Below the pieces are notes generated by a model, which made no database searches, was not told the origin of the DNA, and saw nothing but the letters and a program-made list of their open reading frames with translations. From NCBI GenBank assembly GCA_036365455.1, contig JAWQUS010000025.1:22418001-22482000 (forward strand): DNA of 64,000 bases. The letters run 5' to 3'. The stretch comes from Macrosoma leucophasiata. Lineage: Eukaryota; Arthropoda; Insecta; Lepidoptera; Hedylidae. A program made the position numbers and the translations under genes. This document shows positions 1 to 10,803 of the stretch, one piece after another (within the stretch, counting starts at the first letter, position 1; every line of letters begins with the position of its first letter).

Positions 1-224
1 CATCACGTCAAAATATTGATGCTTTTAAACCTACTAACTCTGTCACTAGAACTTTAGAATCAGTTTTAAATTCATTCCAGCAATGCCAATGTTTTCAAAT
101 AATTTATTATTCAAAATTCAAAACCCTTCAGGTCTTGATACTACGAGTTAAAATGTAAATCAAACTATCAGGTTTCAAGTTTAGAATAATTTAGGATATG
201 TACATACATACGAGTATATATAAC

Positions 225-300
225 ACCAAGCGGCCCGCCCGCCCCGGCTTCGCAGGGCACGACCAGACAACGCACGAGTCGAGCGAGCAAAGCGAGCGTG
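225..300 (-). mobile_element. Helitron-like 3' end fragment
   Basis: On the minus strand this reads as the GC-rich tail gcgaagccggggcgggc that closes Lep1-like non-autonomous Helitrons in Lepidoptera; fuller copies lie at 54866-55047 and 60640-60832. Only the tail is recognisable here. The open frames across it are products of the GC-rich repeat, not genes. Confidence 0.4.
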
Positions 301-333
301 CCGCCGTGGCAGCGGCCGTCGAGTATTATAGGC

Positions 334-571
334 GTAACACACGTCCGGATTTGGTACGGAGCGGACAGCGGATTCGGTACGCTCCGAACCAAATTTGGCC
401 GTGTGTAGATTAGTCCGGCGGACAGAATAATTAATATAATTATTAATCAAATCCGATGTCGTCTGCTCGCCCGGGTTTATACAGCACGCCGGACCGAATC
501 CGGTCGTACCTAGCAACACCGGATTTGGTCGGCGGATTCGGTCCACCGGACCAAATCCGGTCGTGTGTTAC
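334..571. mobile_element. MITE with 22-bp terminal inverted repeats
   Basis: The ends are inverted copies of each other: gtaacacacgtccggattt at 334 and its complement ending in gtgtgttac at 571, with about 21 of 22 bases matching. The interior holds further copies and inversions of a ccggatttggt motif. The element is 238 bp with no coding capacity. The superfamily is unknown because no clear target duplication can be seen. Confidence 0.7.
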
Positions 572-979
572 TACTACATATTAGATACATGTTTTTAATA
601 TAAAACAGGGAACTACAACCACAACCTTTTCCTCATCCGCAGTTTCCATACCGTCATAATAATATATTATTAAAATATACCTAGTCCTTAGAATTTTTCA
701 CATGGTCATTAATCAATACTACTCATCTGTCATCGGCCATATCTCCTAAACAACTCGAGAATTTTTTGACGTGGTCAATAGACAACTACTATTGTCAGAC
801 TCCTAAACAAAGCGCTTGCAGCGCCTCTGTCGGTAATTATTCTAGAGGTGTTCGCAACGGCTATTTATCAATAACACAACATAACGTTCCGGTTGCTATC
901 GATGGATAGCAGTCGTTACACCTTGTCGGAGGCCTTATGGGCGGTTTGAAAACATCCGACAAGGGGTTGGCCACTAACT
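572..979. other. no gene seen
   Basis: Mostly AT-rich sequence with no long open frame, no splice-bounded coding segment and no RNA gene that I can recognise. Confidence 0.5.
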
Positions 980-1110
980 CACCTCCACCAATCCGCATTG
1001 GAGCAGCGTGGTGGAGTAAGCTCCAGGCCTCCCCCCAAAAAGGGGAGAGACTCGTGCCCAGCAGTGGGACGTATAATGGGTTGCCATTATTATATTATTA
1101 TGTCTCTCGT
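980..1110 (+). repeat. RTE-type LINE 3' tail
   Basis: Contains ttggagcagcgtggtggag and, about 50 bp later, cccagcagtgggacgtat followed by a short TTA-rich run. This pair is the familiar 3' end of RTE-clade non-LTR retrotransposons in insects. No reverse transcriptase sequence precedes it, so it is a 5'-truncated relic. Assignment rests on remembered family sequence. Confidence 0.55.
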
Positions 1111-1880
1111 CAGCACGGGGTCCAATTTGAACCCCGGAACTTTGTCAGGCTTGCGCGGGGACATGGGGGGTCCAACACGTAGAGGCCCTTTCGAGAATTT
1201 TGATCTACTTTGTAATGGGTTATATATATTCGGCGGGACCTCTCTGACTGCATCAATAGTTAATACAGGCACAGACAGACCCCGCAGAATATAATGGGAC
1301 TATTGTAATGGTAAGTGATTCGCCAAACTTTGGGCTATGTGGGTGAACTGGGGGGACTAGCTGGCTGGGCCTATGGAGTGAGATCCGGCACCTGCCTATA
1401 TTCAACATCTCACATTATCGAATCCTACTTTAGGCAGGTGGTGACTCGCCTCTCCTTGGTGGGCCCCCCAAACAGCCAACCCGATGGTCGACGGGGGGCA
1501 ACACTGTTGAGAGAGGCTGGGGGTGTCGAGAGGTGTGACCCCGGTTTCACCATCACGAGCGAGTAATCTCGAGCTCGGAGCGGGCTTCCCCGCTATTATG
1601 CCTTTAGACACTTCCACCCCCGAGTGTATGGCTCTTGCAGAAATTTAGACAACAGCCTATTATCTAAATTTCTGCAAATGCCATACCTCTAGCGCCCCAC
1701 TCTGACCGGCCAATGAAGGCAAGCCAGAGGTGAGAGACCTGATGCTCTGTCCGGCCGTACCTCTGTGTGGCGGACGAGGCGGAGCCCAGTTCTCTCGGAG
1801 GAACTCGAGATGATGGTAGGGGGTGGTGTCGCTACTCACCAACAGCTCGCCACAAGCTGCTCTGCCCCCAATATTATTAC
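1111..1880. other. GC-rich repeat-like stretch without a gene
   Basis: Much more GC-rich than its surroundings and rich in runs of G or C. This resembles untranslated parts of LINEs, but no family can be named. The open frames here are under 100 codons and match nothing that I recognise. An imperfect 24-bp inverted repeat (arms 1626-1649 and 1663-1686, three mismatches) lies inside. Confidence 0.4.
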
Positions 1881-2093
1881 CACAGTTGATGTTATCCGCA
1901 GTGCGACCGTGTTCACGTTTCTATGTTTTTATTTGTAGTTGATTACATAGTTACGTCTGGTTACGGGACGAACACACGATAAGGTTCAACATAATACCCT
2001 GTTATTGCGAGCGTTATTCCTCTAAGTTGCGATTGTTATCTTGTCTTCATACGTGTATTTGCTTTTAAGGGTTTTTTCAAAGAAGATTTTTTT

Positions 2094-2575
2094 ATGTAAT
2101 GAAGGTGGCAAACAGGCATGCAGTTTACATTGATGTTCAGTGATGACTTCAGTCTAAAGATCAGATAAATCTTTGACGACCCGGATAGTCCAGCGGTGCG
2201 AAACCACCGTTTGATTCGAAGGGTCGCGGGTTCGATCCCCGCACCGGAACAAATATTTGTATGGCCTACAGATATTTGTTTCGGGTCTGGGTGTTTGTGT
2301 ATGTGTTGTATGTGTACAACGGCACCCACGACACAGGTTTATACCTACTGTGGGGCTGTGAGTGTAAGCGTTTAAAAAAAAGAGTCTATAGACACCCACA
2401 CAAAGACCAGAGGTCAAAATGCAGATGCGTTTCCACCCGTGAGACCTTATTAGTTTTGTCTCTGTGATAGATTACCTAACCGGAACACGATAGTGCTGAA
2501 CACTACCATTTGACGGCAGATAGATAAGGTAATGCGGTGGTTCCCACGCCCTCGAGCTCCTACACTGACACTCTA
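2094..2575 (-). mobile_element. SINE-like element, family A, split by a younger SINE
   Basis: On the minus strand this matches the family found at 14124-14417 and six other places in the window: a GGTAGAG-type head, a middle with 'cattttgacctctggt', and a tail 'aactgcatgc...tttgcca' ending in an A-rich run. The copy is interrupted at 2151-2389 by a different SINE. The short sequence tctaaaga on the left and tctataga on the right of the insert looks like the target duplication of that younger insertion. Confidence 0.75.
2159..2381 (+). mobile_element. tRNA-derived SINE, family B
   Basis: The head (2175-2250) is tRNA-like, with a box A-like tagtccagcggt and a clear box B gggttcgatcccc. The body reads 'tatggcctacagatatttg' and ends in an A-rich tract near 2372-2379. 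A second copy lies at 52538-53995, where a mariner has split it. Pol III internal promoter boxes are expected in the head. It sits inside an older family A SINE, so it is the younger of the two. Confidence 0.8.
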
Positions 2576-2600
2576 CCACCAGTGAAACGGTAGTTATAGG

Positions 2601-2830
2601 TCGCGCCACGTAAAAAGAACGCTGGAATAAAGTAGAAGGGATGTGTTCGCGCATCGGTACACTCGCGCACGAAAGTACTAGCCCTATTGGTTTATTTTTG
2701 ATCTAGCTTTCGCTTGCGGTTTCGTGTATTGGTAGGCAGATAGAAAACTATATTACATAGAATAACATAAAATGAAATAAAAACACATGACGCGCAGCTT
2801 GACCGCCAGCGTTCTTTTTACCTGGCGCGA
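2601..2830. mobile_element. MITE with 25-bp terminal inverted repeats
   Basis: The left end starts tcgcgccacgtaaaaagaac and the right end is its complement (gttctttttacctggcgcga) with one mismatch over 25 bp. The element is 230 bp and non-coding, and abuts the start of the family A SINE at its left. Confidence 0.7.
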
Positions 2831-5547
2831 TCTATACGTAGTCTACTTTAGAGTACCTAAGTATGTTTTGCAGCAAGACGTTCCAAAACTTTTGACGTAT
2901 TTGTAACAAGTAGCAAATGTGTTGGGCTTTTAGATATTGCCAGTCATAAATCTTGTAGTTTCCAACATCAATGCGCAAGTTTGCTTGCTAAACTTTTGGT
3001 TTTAATTACATTAGTACGACGATCCCAGATGTTATTACCCACTGAAACTTCGGTGAAATTGTGAATCCGTAGAAGTTACCCTATCACATTAAGAACCGTG
3101 TAGATTTGTAGATTATTCACGTTTGGCTTCATTATTTCCGGGTTTTATTTTGCTAATCCTATGTAATTTAAAACGAGAGGCATTCCCATGTACTGAGCTT
3201 TTGCCTCAGGAAAGGGTAAAAAAGAATCTGGGATTTTTGAAGTGCACTCGATTTTGTCAGCTTTTGCTAACCCAAAATTCCTGACGGAATGGCCCGAATA
3301 AGAATTTCAGCGATTTTTTTCAAGAGGCAATTTTTCGGCTTTTGGTACAGAAAAGGGCCAAATAAACATTTCAACGGTTTTTTAATTGGTTTACGAAGTA
3401 GAGTGCTTTATTATCTAAGTCTATTGTGAAAGGGTAGACTACAAAACTACTGCCACAGTATAAGTACATACAGTAGTTTATCGCCTTTGAAGTTTTGCAA
3501 TATGCCGCCTTCACCCATAAAAACGCAAATTCATTAAGGTTGTCACGTTTTTGGTTTTTACTTTCATTGTTTGTAACGCGTCAGTTTACGTTGAACATAT
3601 ATAAAAATCCAAAAAACATGACGCCTGTAATCCCCTAAGGGGTAGGGAGAGATAAATCGGATTTATGCATACATCCTCGATTCGCCGGTCACGTTTTGGC
3701 CCATGTTACACGCGGCGAGCCTGTTGACATCTCCGGGCACTTTACCAAACTTTGAGGTACTGAGAAGCCTCCAGAAAATAGAAAAATCTATCAAACTATA
3801 AATATTTCAACCTATCAACAATTTACCAGTCTATCATCAATCTACCAGTATTCCAGTTGGACGGTCTATCAGTACGCCAGAATTCTAACAATTATAATGT
3901 ACCGATCCTAATATTCATCCATACCTTTTTAACTCCGTCCAATATAATCCGAATATCAAATACATACAAAAAAAAAATACTTAGTTTTCTTTTAAAAAAA
4001 AATCGTTTTGTGAAGTAAGTATGTACATAAAGTGTAGAATATAACAGACATTATTAATAAATCAAAATTAGAATAATATACTAACAGTAAAGTTGACATC
4101 AAATTTTTCAATATCATCTTTCCAAAAACTTAGTAAAAGAAATTTTAAATCTCGCACCCCTTAACGCTAAGTCCCAAGTAGATGACAGTTTTTGTATGGG
4201 CTACTTGGTACCGCCCCCTCCGTCCCTCGCGTCGCACGCCCCGCACGATTGCTCTGACATTACACGTTCGTTGGATGACTGTAGGTAATTAACACGTTCG
4301 TTTTCTTTAGACTGTGCTACTGCCCTACGAAGTTTAAATGAAACAGACTTTATTCCTATCTGACTTAGGAACTTAACGGCAATGAATTTAAATTATTGTT
4401 TAAACATAGATGCTTTTGCTAACTTTTCACTGGTTTCTTCAGGAAAACGCTAGTTACGTTAATCAACTTTATTGGACACAATCTAGATAAAGCTGCATTG
4501 TTGCCCGTTCCTAGGTTCATGCAAATGTATACGATGTAACATTATTAATTCCCACATTGTATCAATTAACATTGTAAGAAAAATAATGTCAGCAGTAAAA
4601 AACCTAGGTATGTAATTTTTTGTGCTTCCTCCAATATTATATTTTCTGTTTATTTTTTTACCTACCTACCTACTAGACATTCCCTGTTCCTTTTTGGGTT
4701 TTGGGAGTGTGTTGAGGAGTGTGTAGGTACTGGCCGACCGCCTAGCTGACATGCTTTCGGGATGAATTATTCCCAGTTGCCCCCGCGGCGATTGCCACCG
4801 GAGGCAAATTGGACAAAATTTTCCCAGTTGCCACCGGAGGCAAACTGGGAATGATTGCCCCAGCTTCAGTTTCGCTGTACATATGAATGACGCTATCCTG
4901 TCGGCCGCGTTCCGCCTGTCTTTTGCCTGGAAGTGTTTTCGTCAGTAGGTACATACTTCAGAGCAAAATGTTCTAATACGCGATACGAAACTGAAAAGAC
5001 GATGCTATAATTGAAAGCGTCACGAAAGCATCACAAAAGCATTAGGGATAGTCGGTTGGCACCCAGGTCTGAAGATATAATATGTTCTGTCTATCGACAA
5101 ACACGTACCTACACCGAAACAGTAACGTACCGAGATCCTCATGTGACTAGACTTAAATTACTTCAATTTAGTCCTTGTTATAGGTACCGAATTAAAGAAA
5201 TACGACCAATTGTCAGCCATACGTACAGTATTCTCTTGAGGCGTATACGCTTGTTACAATACATTAGCTTTAATTAATTGTACGCTGTATGTACTACAGT
5301 TATTAGGTACAAACGTTTTTACGAAGATTCATATTGCTGCTAAAGCTGCGACTTCATTAGGCGTTGTTTGTTCGGGAGACATTTTTTTTTTGGTACGATG
5401 ATCCGAATGCATTGCCTGTTGTTGGGGAGGTTGATGGTGAAGAGGCAAATCCTCTTTCATTAAACAGTAGTGTAGGTACATAAAACAAAAATACATGGCC
5501 TTGCAAAGTTACAAAGCGTTTAAAGTTAGTTCAGTTTATAACAATTA
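2831..5547. other. intergenic, no gene seen
   Basis: AT-rich sequence without a supported gene. Points of note: two degenerate copies of a roughly 60-bp unit around 3270-3390 (tggcccgaataagaatttcag versus gggccaaataaacatttcaac); a 'tgtaatcccctaaggggta' repeat fragment near 3628; and a direct repeat of ccaccggaggcaaa around 4796 and 4840. The open frames of 70-90 codons look like chance. Confidence 0.45.
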
Positions 5548-5585
5548 GTTTTTAACCGAGTTCAAAAACGGTTCTCAATTCGGCC

Positions 5586-5639
<54 letters not shown>

Positions 5640-5658
5640 ATGTGTTCTCAATTCGGCC

Positions 5659-5694
<36 letters not shown>

Positions 5695-5840
5695 GTATGT
5701 ACGTGAATTTCGCCGAGATTTCTGGACCGATTTACGTAATTCTTTTGTTTTGTTTGATGCGGAATAGTTTCGAATTGGTCCCATAAAAATTTGATTCTGA
5801 TAGGCCCATTAGTTTTTATTTTATGAGCATTTTTTTACTT
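5548..5840 (+). repeat. interspersed repeat, left member of an inverted pair
   Basis: Begins gtttttaaccgagttcaaaa, passes ctcaattcggccggta and a TA microsatellite, and ends near tttattttatgagcattttt. An inverted copy of the same repeat lies at 9120-9338, so the two face each other around the jockey-like LINE. It resembles a very common lepidopteran repeat that starts 'ttaaccgacttccaaaaa', whose class I do not know. Confidence 0.65.
5587..5691. repeat. TA microsatellites
   Basis: Two (TA)n runs, about 50 bp and 30 bp, separated by a second copy of ttctcaattcggccggta. The arrangement is a local tandem duplication of the repeat's GC-rich motif plus its TA run. Confidence 0.95.
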
Positions 5841-6098
5841 ACTTTCACCTCAGACTTAAGGAATAAGAATAGACGGCGAGTTGTCATACAATGCGTTGAA
5901 TCCGAACGAACGAATCTTCATCATCCCACCCTCCCGCGCGGGAAGCGCAACTGAGGGGGGGGGATGGTTCGGGGATTGAGGCGAATCCTCGTACCCCGGG
6001 CCTATCTGCCCCCGAAGCGACGGGGGCGTGGTCCTAAATGGGGGATTGTGGCACGCGGGGAAACTCACTGAGAGAGGCCATATATAATATATACAAAC

Positions 6099-8990
6099 TT
6101 TTTTTTTTTTTCCCCTCCCCTAAGTTATTCCCTCGCGTGCCGCTTACAAATGGTCTTGATTTATAGAAATTAAATATATTTGCGTTCTCTATTGTGAGGG
6201 GCCACACGTCCGCGCCGTCTCTTTAGCCTAAGCCGGGCGGCGCAGCCGCGGACCCGATCGGCAACTCCGTTCCTCGACCAGGGCTTGTACCCGGTAAGTG
6301 GACGGGGCTCGAACCCGCCCAGTAGGATGCGAGTGAGTGGGGCCTGTCAAGTGGTATATGTGTGTAAGTGTGATTGTATGTGTTGGCGGCCCTCACTGTG
6401 ATCGGGGGATGGGGGCCTCCGGAGGGATGAGATGGGCGACATCGGTTCGACGCGCTCCCGGCGATGCAGGTGGGAGGATCTCGCGCGGCAACGGACGACC
6501 CTCGGGCGGCCGGCTGTGGAGAGGGGCGAATCCGCGGAGATGCTCGTAGGGTCCATTATCCGCGCGGTCGAACATTCGACGCGCTAGACGGACCACAAAC
6601 TCCTCCACGGACTCAACCCCTAGGTCCCGGGCGATGACGTCGTTGCGCACGTACCTCCCCGCGCCTGTGATCAGCCGGAGAGACACGTTCTGCTGAGCCT
6701 GAAGCCGACGTCGCTGCAAGGCCGAGCATAAAGCATACCATGCTGGCGCAGCGTACGTCAGCCTCGAGCGGACATAGGTTTTATAAAGCCGATTTTGGTC
6801 CGGAGTGGCAATCTCGATTGTAACACCGGTCGCAGCATCGAGCGCGCAGCAGCCGCCTGCTGCACCACGTGGTTCACAGTGGGCACCATGCGGAGTGCGC
6901 GATCGATGCTACACCCCAGGTATTTAACCGTAGACTGCCAGGCTATGTCCTGGCCTCGCAATCGGAGCGGCTGAGGCCAGCGGCGGACTCGTGTGACGAT
7001 TGCGGCCGTCTTGTCAACATTGACGGTCATCCGCCACTTGTCCAGCCACTCCAGCAGCAGGTCCAGCAGGTGTTCCATTTTTGCGATTGCTAATTGCAAC
7101 CGAGCCGATGTCGCTATGTAGGCGCTGTCGTCGTCAAACAGGGACAGCATAACGTCCCTCTCCCCTTCACGCAAATGGTCGCGTAGGGTGGGAACGTCGT
7201 CTGTGTACGCCGTATATAAGCACGGCGACAGACAGCTGCCCTGTGGTACTCCGGCACGGATTGGATGCCGGGCCGAATCGCAGTCCTCCACCGTGACGTA
7301 GAACCGCCGATCTTGGAGAAAGTCAGCTACCACCCTACAAATGCCGGATGGTAGTCTGGCGGCTACTTTGTCGAGGAGGCCAACGTGCCACACGCGGTCG
7401 AATGCTTTTTCTATGTTTAGAAAAACTCCGACCGCGTAGTGATCTTGGTTGACCTCGACGGCAAGGTGATGTAGCACCCGGGTCAGTTGGAGCGTGGTTG
7501 AGTGTCCCGCGCGGAAGCCGAATTGCTCCTCCCTACTCGGAAGAAGTGGTCTCAGCCTCCGCAGCAGGAGACGCTCGAACAACTTACCCAGGTGCGACAG
7601 TAGAGTTATAGGGCGATAGCTGGACGGGAGTCGGCGGTCTTTGCCCGGTTTCGGGAGGACAATGACCCTTCCCAGCTTCCAATCGGTGGGAAAATGGCCA
7701 GTCCGGAGCACTCCATTGAAGAGTTTGGTTAAAGTCACCAAACTCTTCCATGATAGATGACGGAGCGCTTCGATGGGGATACCGTCAGGCCCAGCAGCTC
7801 TCCGACTGGGTAGTCGGAGGACTGCTTTGCGCAGCTCGGACGGGGAGATAAAGTCTTCTCCCCGGAGCGGCGTGGCAGGGGCCGACAGGAGTTCCCTCAC
7901 TCGGCGCTCACAGTCATCTAAGTGCTCAACGACAGCGCCATTGGCAGGGTTGGGGGTAAACACCCCCTCCAGGTGGTTAGCCATAATTTCGGCGCGGTCC
8001 TGTGGCCTGTAGCACCGTCTACCGCTGCTATCAAGCAGCGGATAGATAGGTGCGGCTTCGCGCGTGAGCGCTCTCGTGAGCGCATAGAGATTCGTGTCTG
8101 TCTCTCCCGCTCGGTCACTCTTCACTGATGGGCACGCCCACAACTGGCGCAGCACACGTTTCCGCTGGCGCATGGACTCGAGTGAGGCAGGCAGGGCGCC
8201 CTTGCGGTACATCCTCGCCGGAAGGGTCGTGGTAGCCGCTTCCTTGGCAGCCTCGATGACTGAGGCGAGGCGGCTAGTGGCCGCCTCCACCTCCTCTGGA
8301 GATTGCAGGGCGCCCAGAGGTTCGGCCTCACTCATAGTGCGTGCGAAAGCGTGCCAGACGGTGCGCCGACGCGGCGGGCGCACAATGGTAAAGCTGCTTG
8401 ACAGTGATAGAGTGACCAATAGAGGGAGGTGCTGAGCGTCGAGGTCGTACAGCACCTCTACATGGACCGGCCATGGCAAGTGTTTGTGTATGACGATGTC
8501 CAAAACGTCCGGCTGGTGGGCTGGGTTGGTCGGTACATGTGATGGTGCATCAGGCCCCACCACACTGTACCCACCAACCTGGCTATCCTCGAAGATCTTT
8601 CGACCTGGCGGAGAAATCACCCTTGACCCCCAAGAGGGGTGTTTGGCGTTTAGGTCCCCCGCCACAATGGTCGGTTTGTCCCCGAGAAGAGCATGAACGT
8701 CCCGGACATCGACACTCCCACCTGGAGGTCGATAGGCAGCGAATATATTGAGCTCCGTGCCGTCCGCGTTCACGCACACTCCCTTGGAGCGCACGGATTC
8801 GAACGGCAAAACCCCCAATTCGTCGTGCACAACATCACGACGCACGAAGGCGGCAGTACCTCTGTATGCCAGCCCCCGCGGCGAAACCTCGTCGTGACAG
8901 TACACGAAGAAGTTAGGTATTCGGAGCTCGTCACCGCTGCGGAGTTTGGTCTCGCCCAGGAGAACTACATGGATGTCCTGCGACTGACAG
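6099..8990 (-). mobile_element. jockey-like LINE, 5'-truncated
   Basis: Non-LTR retrotransposon on the minus strand. Its 3' end is marked by an A tail seen as a T run at 6099-6111, followed upstream by a GC-rich 3' UTR (about 6112-6392) and the endonuclease-reverse transcriptase frame. The 5' side stops abruptly inside the endonuclease at about 8985, next to a GACG tetranucleotide array. ORF1 and the 5' UTR are therefore missing. The element sits between two inverted copies of another repeat. Confidence 0.9.
6393..8988 (-). pseudogene. LINE ORF2 endonuclease-reverse transcriptase, broken
   Basis: Would encode the APE-type endonuclease and reverse transcriptase that nick and reverse-transcribe at the target site. 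Counting from a frame start at 8905, visible motifs are AYRPPGG and GDLNAKHPSWG in the endonuclease; then SSYRPITLLSHLGK, QFGFRAGHST, GVPQGSCLSP and FDDDSAY (residues 590-596) in the RT. Coding clearly extends upstream of 8905 to about 8985 (LLGETKL). Defects: the motif A aspartate is Asn (FLNIEKAFD, codon 7415-7417); FADD has become FDDD; and a frameshift near 6780 separates the C-terminal part (YVRNDVIARDLG) ending at 6393. The usual endonuclease SDH appears as AQH. It is a dead copy; family call jockey/CR1-like, exact clade unsure. Confidence 0.92.
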
Positions 8991-9097
8991 ACAGACAGAC
9001 AGACGGACGGACAGACGGACGTACGGACGGACGGACGGACGGACGGACGGACGGACGGACGGACGGACGGACGGACGGACGGACGGACGGACGGACA
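8990..9097. repeat. GACG/GACA tetranucleotide array
   Basis: About 108 bp of gaca and gacg units, nearly perfect gacg over the last 75 bp. Such arrays commonly precede 'catggcgaaactataagggttcc', as here, in lepidopteran repeats. It marks the broken 5' edge of the LINE. Confidence 0.95.
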
Positions 9098-9338
9098 TGG
9101 CGAAACTATAAGGGTTCCTTGTTTACTAAGGAAAAAATGCTCATAAAATAAAAACTAATGGGTCTATCTGAATCAAATTTTTATGGGACCAATTCGAAAC
9201 TATTCCGCATCAAACAAAACAAGAATTACGTAAATCGGTCCAGAAATCTCGGCGAAACTCACCTATATACATTAAAAAAATATATATATACCGGCCGAAT
9301 TGAGAACTTCTCGTTTTTTGAACTCGATTAAAAACGAA
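9098..9338 (-). repeat. interspersed repeat, right member of an inverted pair
   Basis: Reverse complement of the repeat at 5548-5840: shares aatgctcataaaataaaaac, the segment around cggtccagaaatctcggcga, and ccggccgaattgagaac, and ends ...gaactcgattaaaaac. It has a shorter TA run. It starts with the catggcgaaactataagggt motif next to the tetranucleotide array. Confidence 0.65.
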
Positions 9339-9486
9339 TGTACAAGCCAAGTCGTTGTTAACAAGGCGATTTTAAAGTGAAGAAGGAATACCTACGGCGA
9401 CAAGCGTGGTGGTAGTTAGGTTATGTCTGAGTTCAAACTGCCCACAAATGAATTGTGTTTTTTTTTCCGCAGTAAAACTACAAGTT

Positions 9487-9707
9487 TTACCGTTAAAAAT
9501 CGACCAAGTGCGTGTTTTTGTTACGGGTTATTGTATAGGTCACTGTTTTACATAATTATGTACACAAAATTTCAACTCAATCGGTACTGGTAATTTCAGA
9601 GAAAATCGGCTGTGACAGACGGACAGACGGACAGACAAACAGACGCACGAGTGATCTTATGAGGGTTCCGTATTTTTTTCCTTATGAGGTACGGAACCCT
9701 AAAAAAG
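9487..9707 (+). repeat. 'gaccaagtgcg' interspersed repeat
   Basis: Begins atcgaccaagtgcgtgtttt, carries a run of gacagacggacagacgg and ends tatgaggtacggaaccctaa. This is a very common lepidopteran repeat layout. Partial relatives lie near 19045-19090 and 23780-23985. No coding sequence. Confidence 0.6.
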
Positions 9708-10117
9708 AAACGTCAAGAAAGATCTTAACGATTATTTCTTTACTCTGTAAATATTTTAATGTACTTACCGGACATAGGCGTTTTGTTTTTTAATTATCCA
9801 AAAATTGCGTGTAGGTAATAAATAATAACTGACTTACTTAAATTTAATTTAATTATTTTTAAGCTAAGAACTTGTAAACCATAAATAACACGAATTTATA
9901 TATTTTTTTTAATGTGCCCAACCCACGCAACTTAAACGCAAGTGTGACGTCATACTTGCATGTCACTCATGTCGGACTTACCTAATGGAATGGTGGCTTT
10001 AGGAAAACATCAAATCTACATGAGAGGCTAGAATAGTGTCTACTTTGAATTGGAGTATTAATTACTTCAATGTCATTTTATTTAGGCGACACACTGACAT
10101 CATAGTTTTAAAGTACG
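9708..10117. other. no gene seen
   Basis: AT-rich spacer between two repeats. No coding or RNA signal recognised. Confidence 0.5.
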
Positions 10118-10355
10118 CAGCAAGATTTAATGCACAAAGAGCCTACGAAAAAGACAATCGGCTAGTTTCGGCTTCATAGAGCGCTTTCTCTGTTGAAAAC
10201 TGCCTGCGTAAGCACTGATAGCGCGGTATTGGTCAAAATTTGATCAAAACTGTCGACAAACGTGACATAGGTCGTGTGCGAAAGAGATAAGGCTCTACAA
10301 AGCCGAAATTAGCCGAAATCTCTTTCCAAAAGTCGATGTGCAATATTTCTTGCTG
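10118..10355. mobile_element. MITE with imperfect terminal inverted repeats
   Basis: The ends cagcaagatttaatgcaca and tgtgcaatatttcttgctg are inverted copies with a few mismatches. A second internal inverted pair (cggctagtttcggctt and aagccgaaattagccg) extends the fold. A degraded relative of one end lies at 19338-19380. Non-coding, 238 bp. Confidence 0.6.
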
Positions 10356-10715
10356 GAGACTGTAGATAATATTAATTTCGGTTGCACTACCAATGGTCCA
10401 TGACAATACATTGCTAAAAGGTTAATAAACTATTCTTGAACATGAGCGAGACGAATCGTACTCATCCATATGAAGAAGATTATTTATGAATGACTGTCAG
10501 ACAAATTCCGAAAATGAAAAACACAAAAAAACCTTGTAAATTTTATGTATTTTTAAAATGTATTCATATATGGAATAGAACGTATAAATATAAACCCATG
10601 GGTATAATTGTTAAAATTTTTAGTATTTCGCAATGCGAGTGAATTTAGAAATTAAAGAAAATCTTAAAAGGACAGCTTTTTTCTGGTAGGGATCGAACCT
10701 GCGATCTCAGGAAGC

Positions 10716-10803
10716 CTCCGGGGGCTTCGATGGCGTAGTGGTAAAGCGGCTGGTCGCGATTATCGCGCGATTATCCTGAGGTCGCAGTTTCAATCCCCGC
10801 CCG
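10716..10803 (+). mobile_element. tRNA-like SINE head or tRNA relic
   Basis: Contains a perfect box A-like tggcgtagtgg and a weakened box B (cagtttcaatcccc) about 50 bp later. Just upstream at 10686-10712 a second, inverted box B (ggatcgaacctg) is present, so two tRNA-like pieces lie head to head. It does not read as a functional tRNA because the arms do not close well. Most likely a SINE head. Confidence 0.5.

Noticed and set aside
168..546. Overlapping open frames on both strands near the left edge (up to 121 codons)
   Set aside because: They lie across a Helitron-like GC-rich tail and a MITE with 22-bp TIRs; the protein sequences are repeat-derived and match no domain.
937..1842. Several 60-98 codon frames in GC-rich sequence
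   Set aside because: The DNA looks like LINE tail or UTR; no domain, no splice context, and overlapping frames on both strands.
7773..8777. Open frames of 60-113 codons overlapping the LINE ORF2
   Set aside because: Shadows of the GC-rich minus-strand endonuclease-RT frame.
8990..9097. CRISPR-like or satellite array
   Set aside because: Simple tetranucleotide repeat without spacers, of the kind that is part of a dispersed lepidopteran repeat.
10716..10803. Functional tRNA gene
   Set aside because: Box A is good but box B is mutated (cagtttcaatcc), and the acceptor and anticodon arms do not pair convincingly; SINE head preferred.
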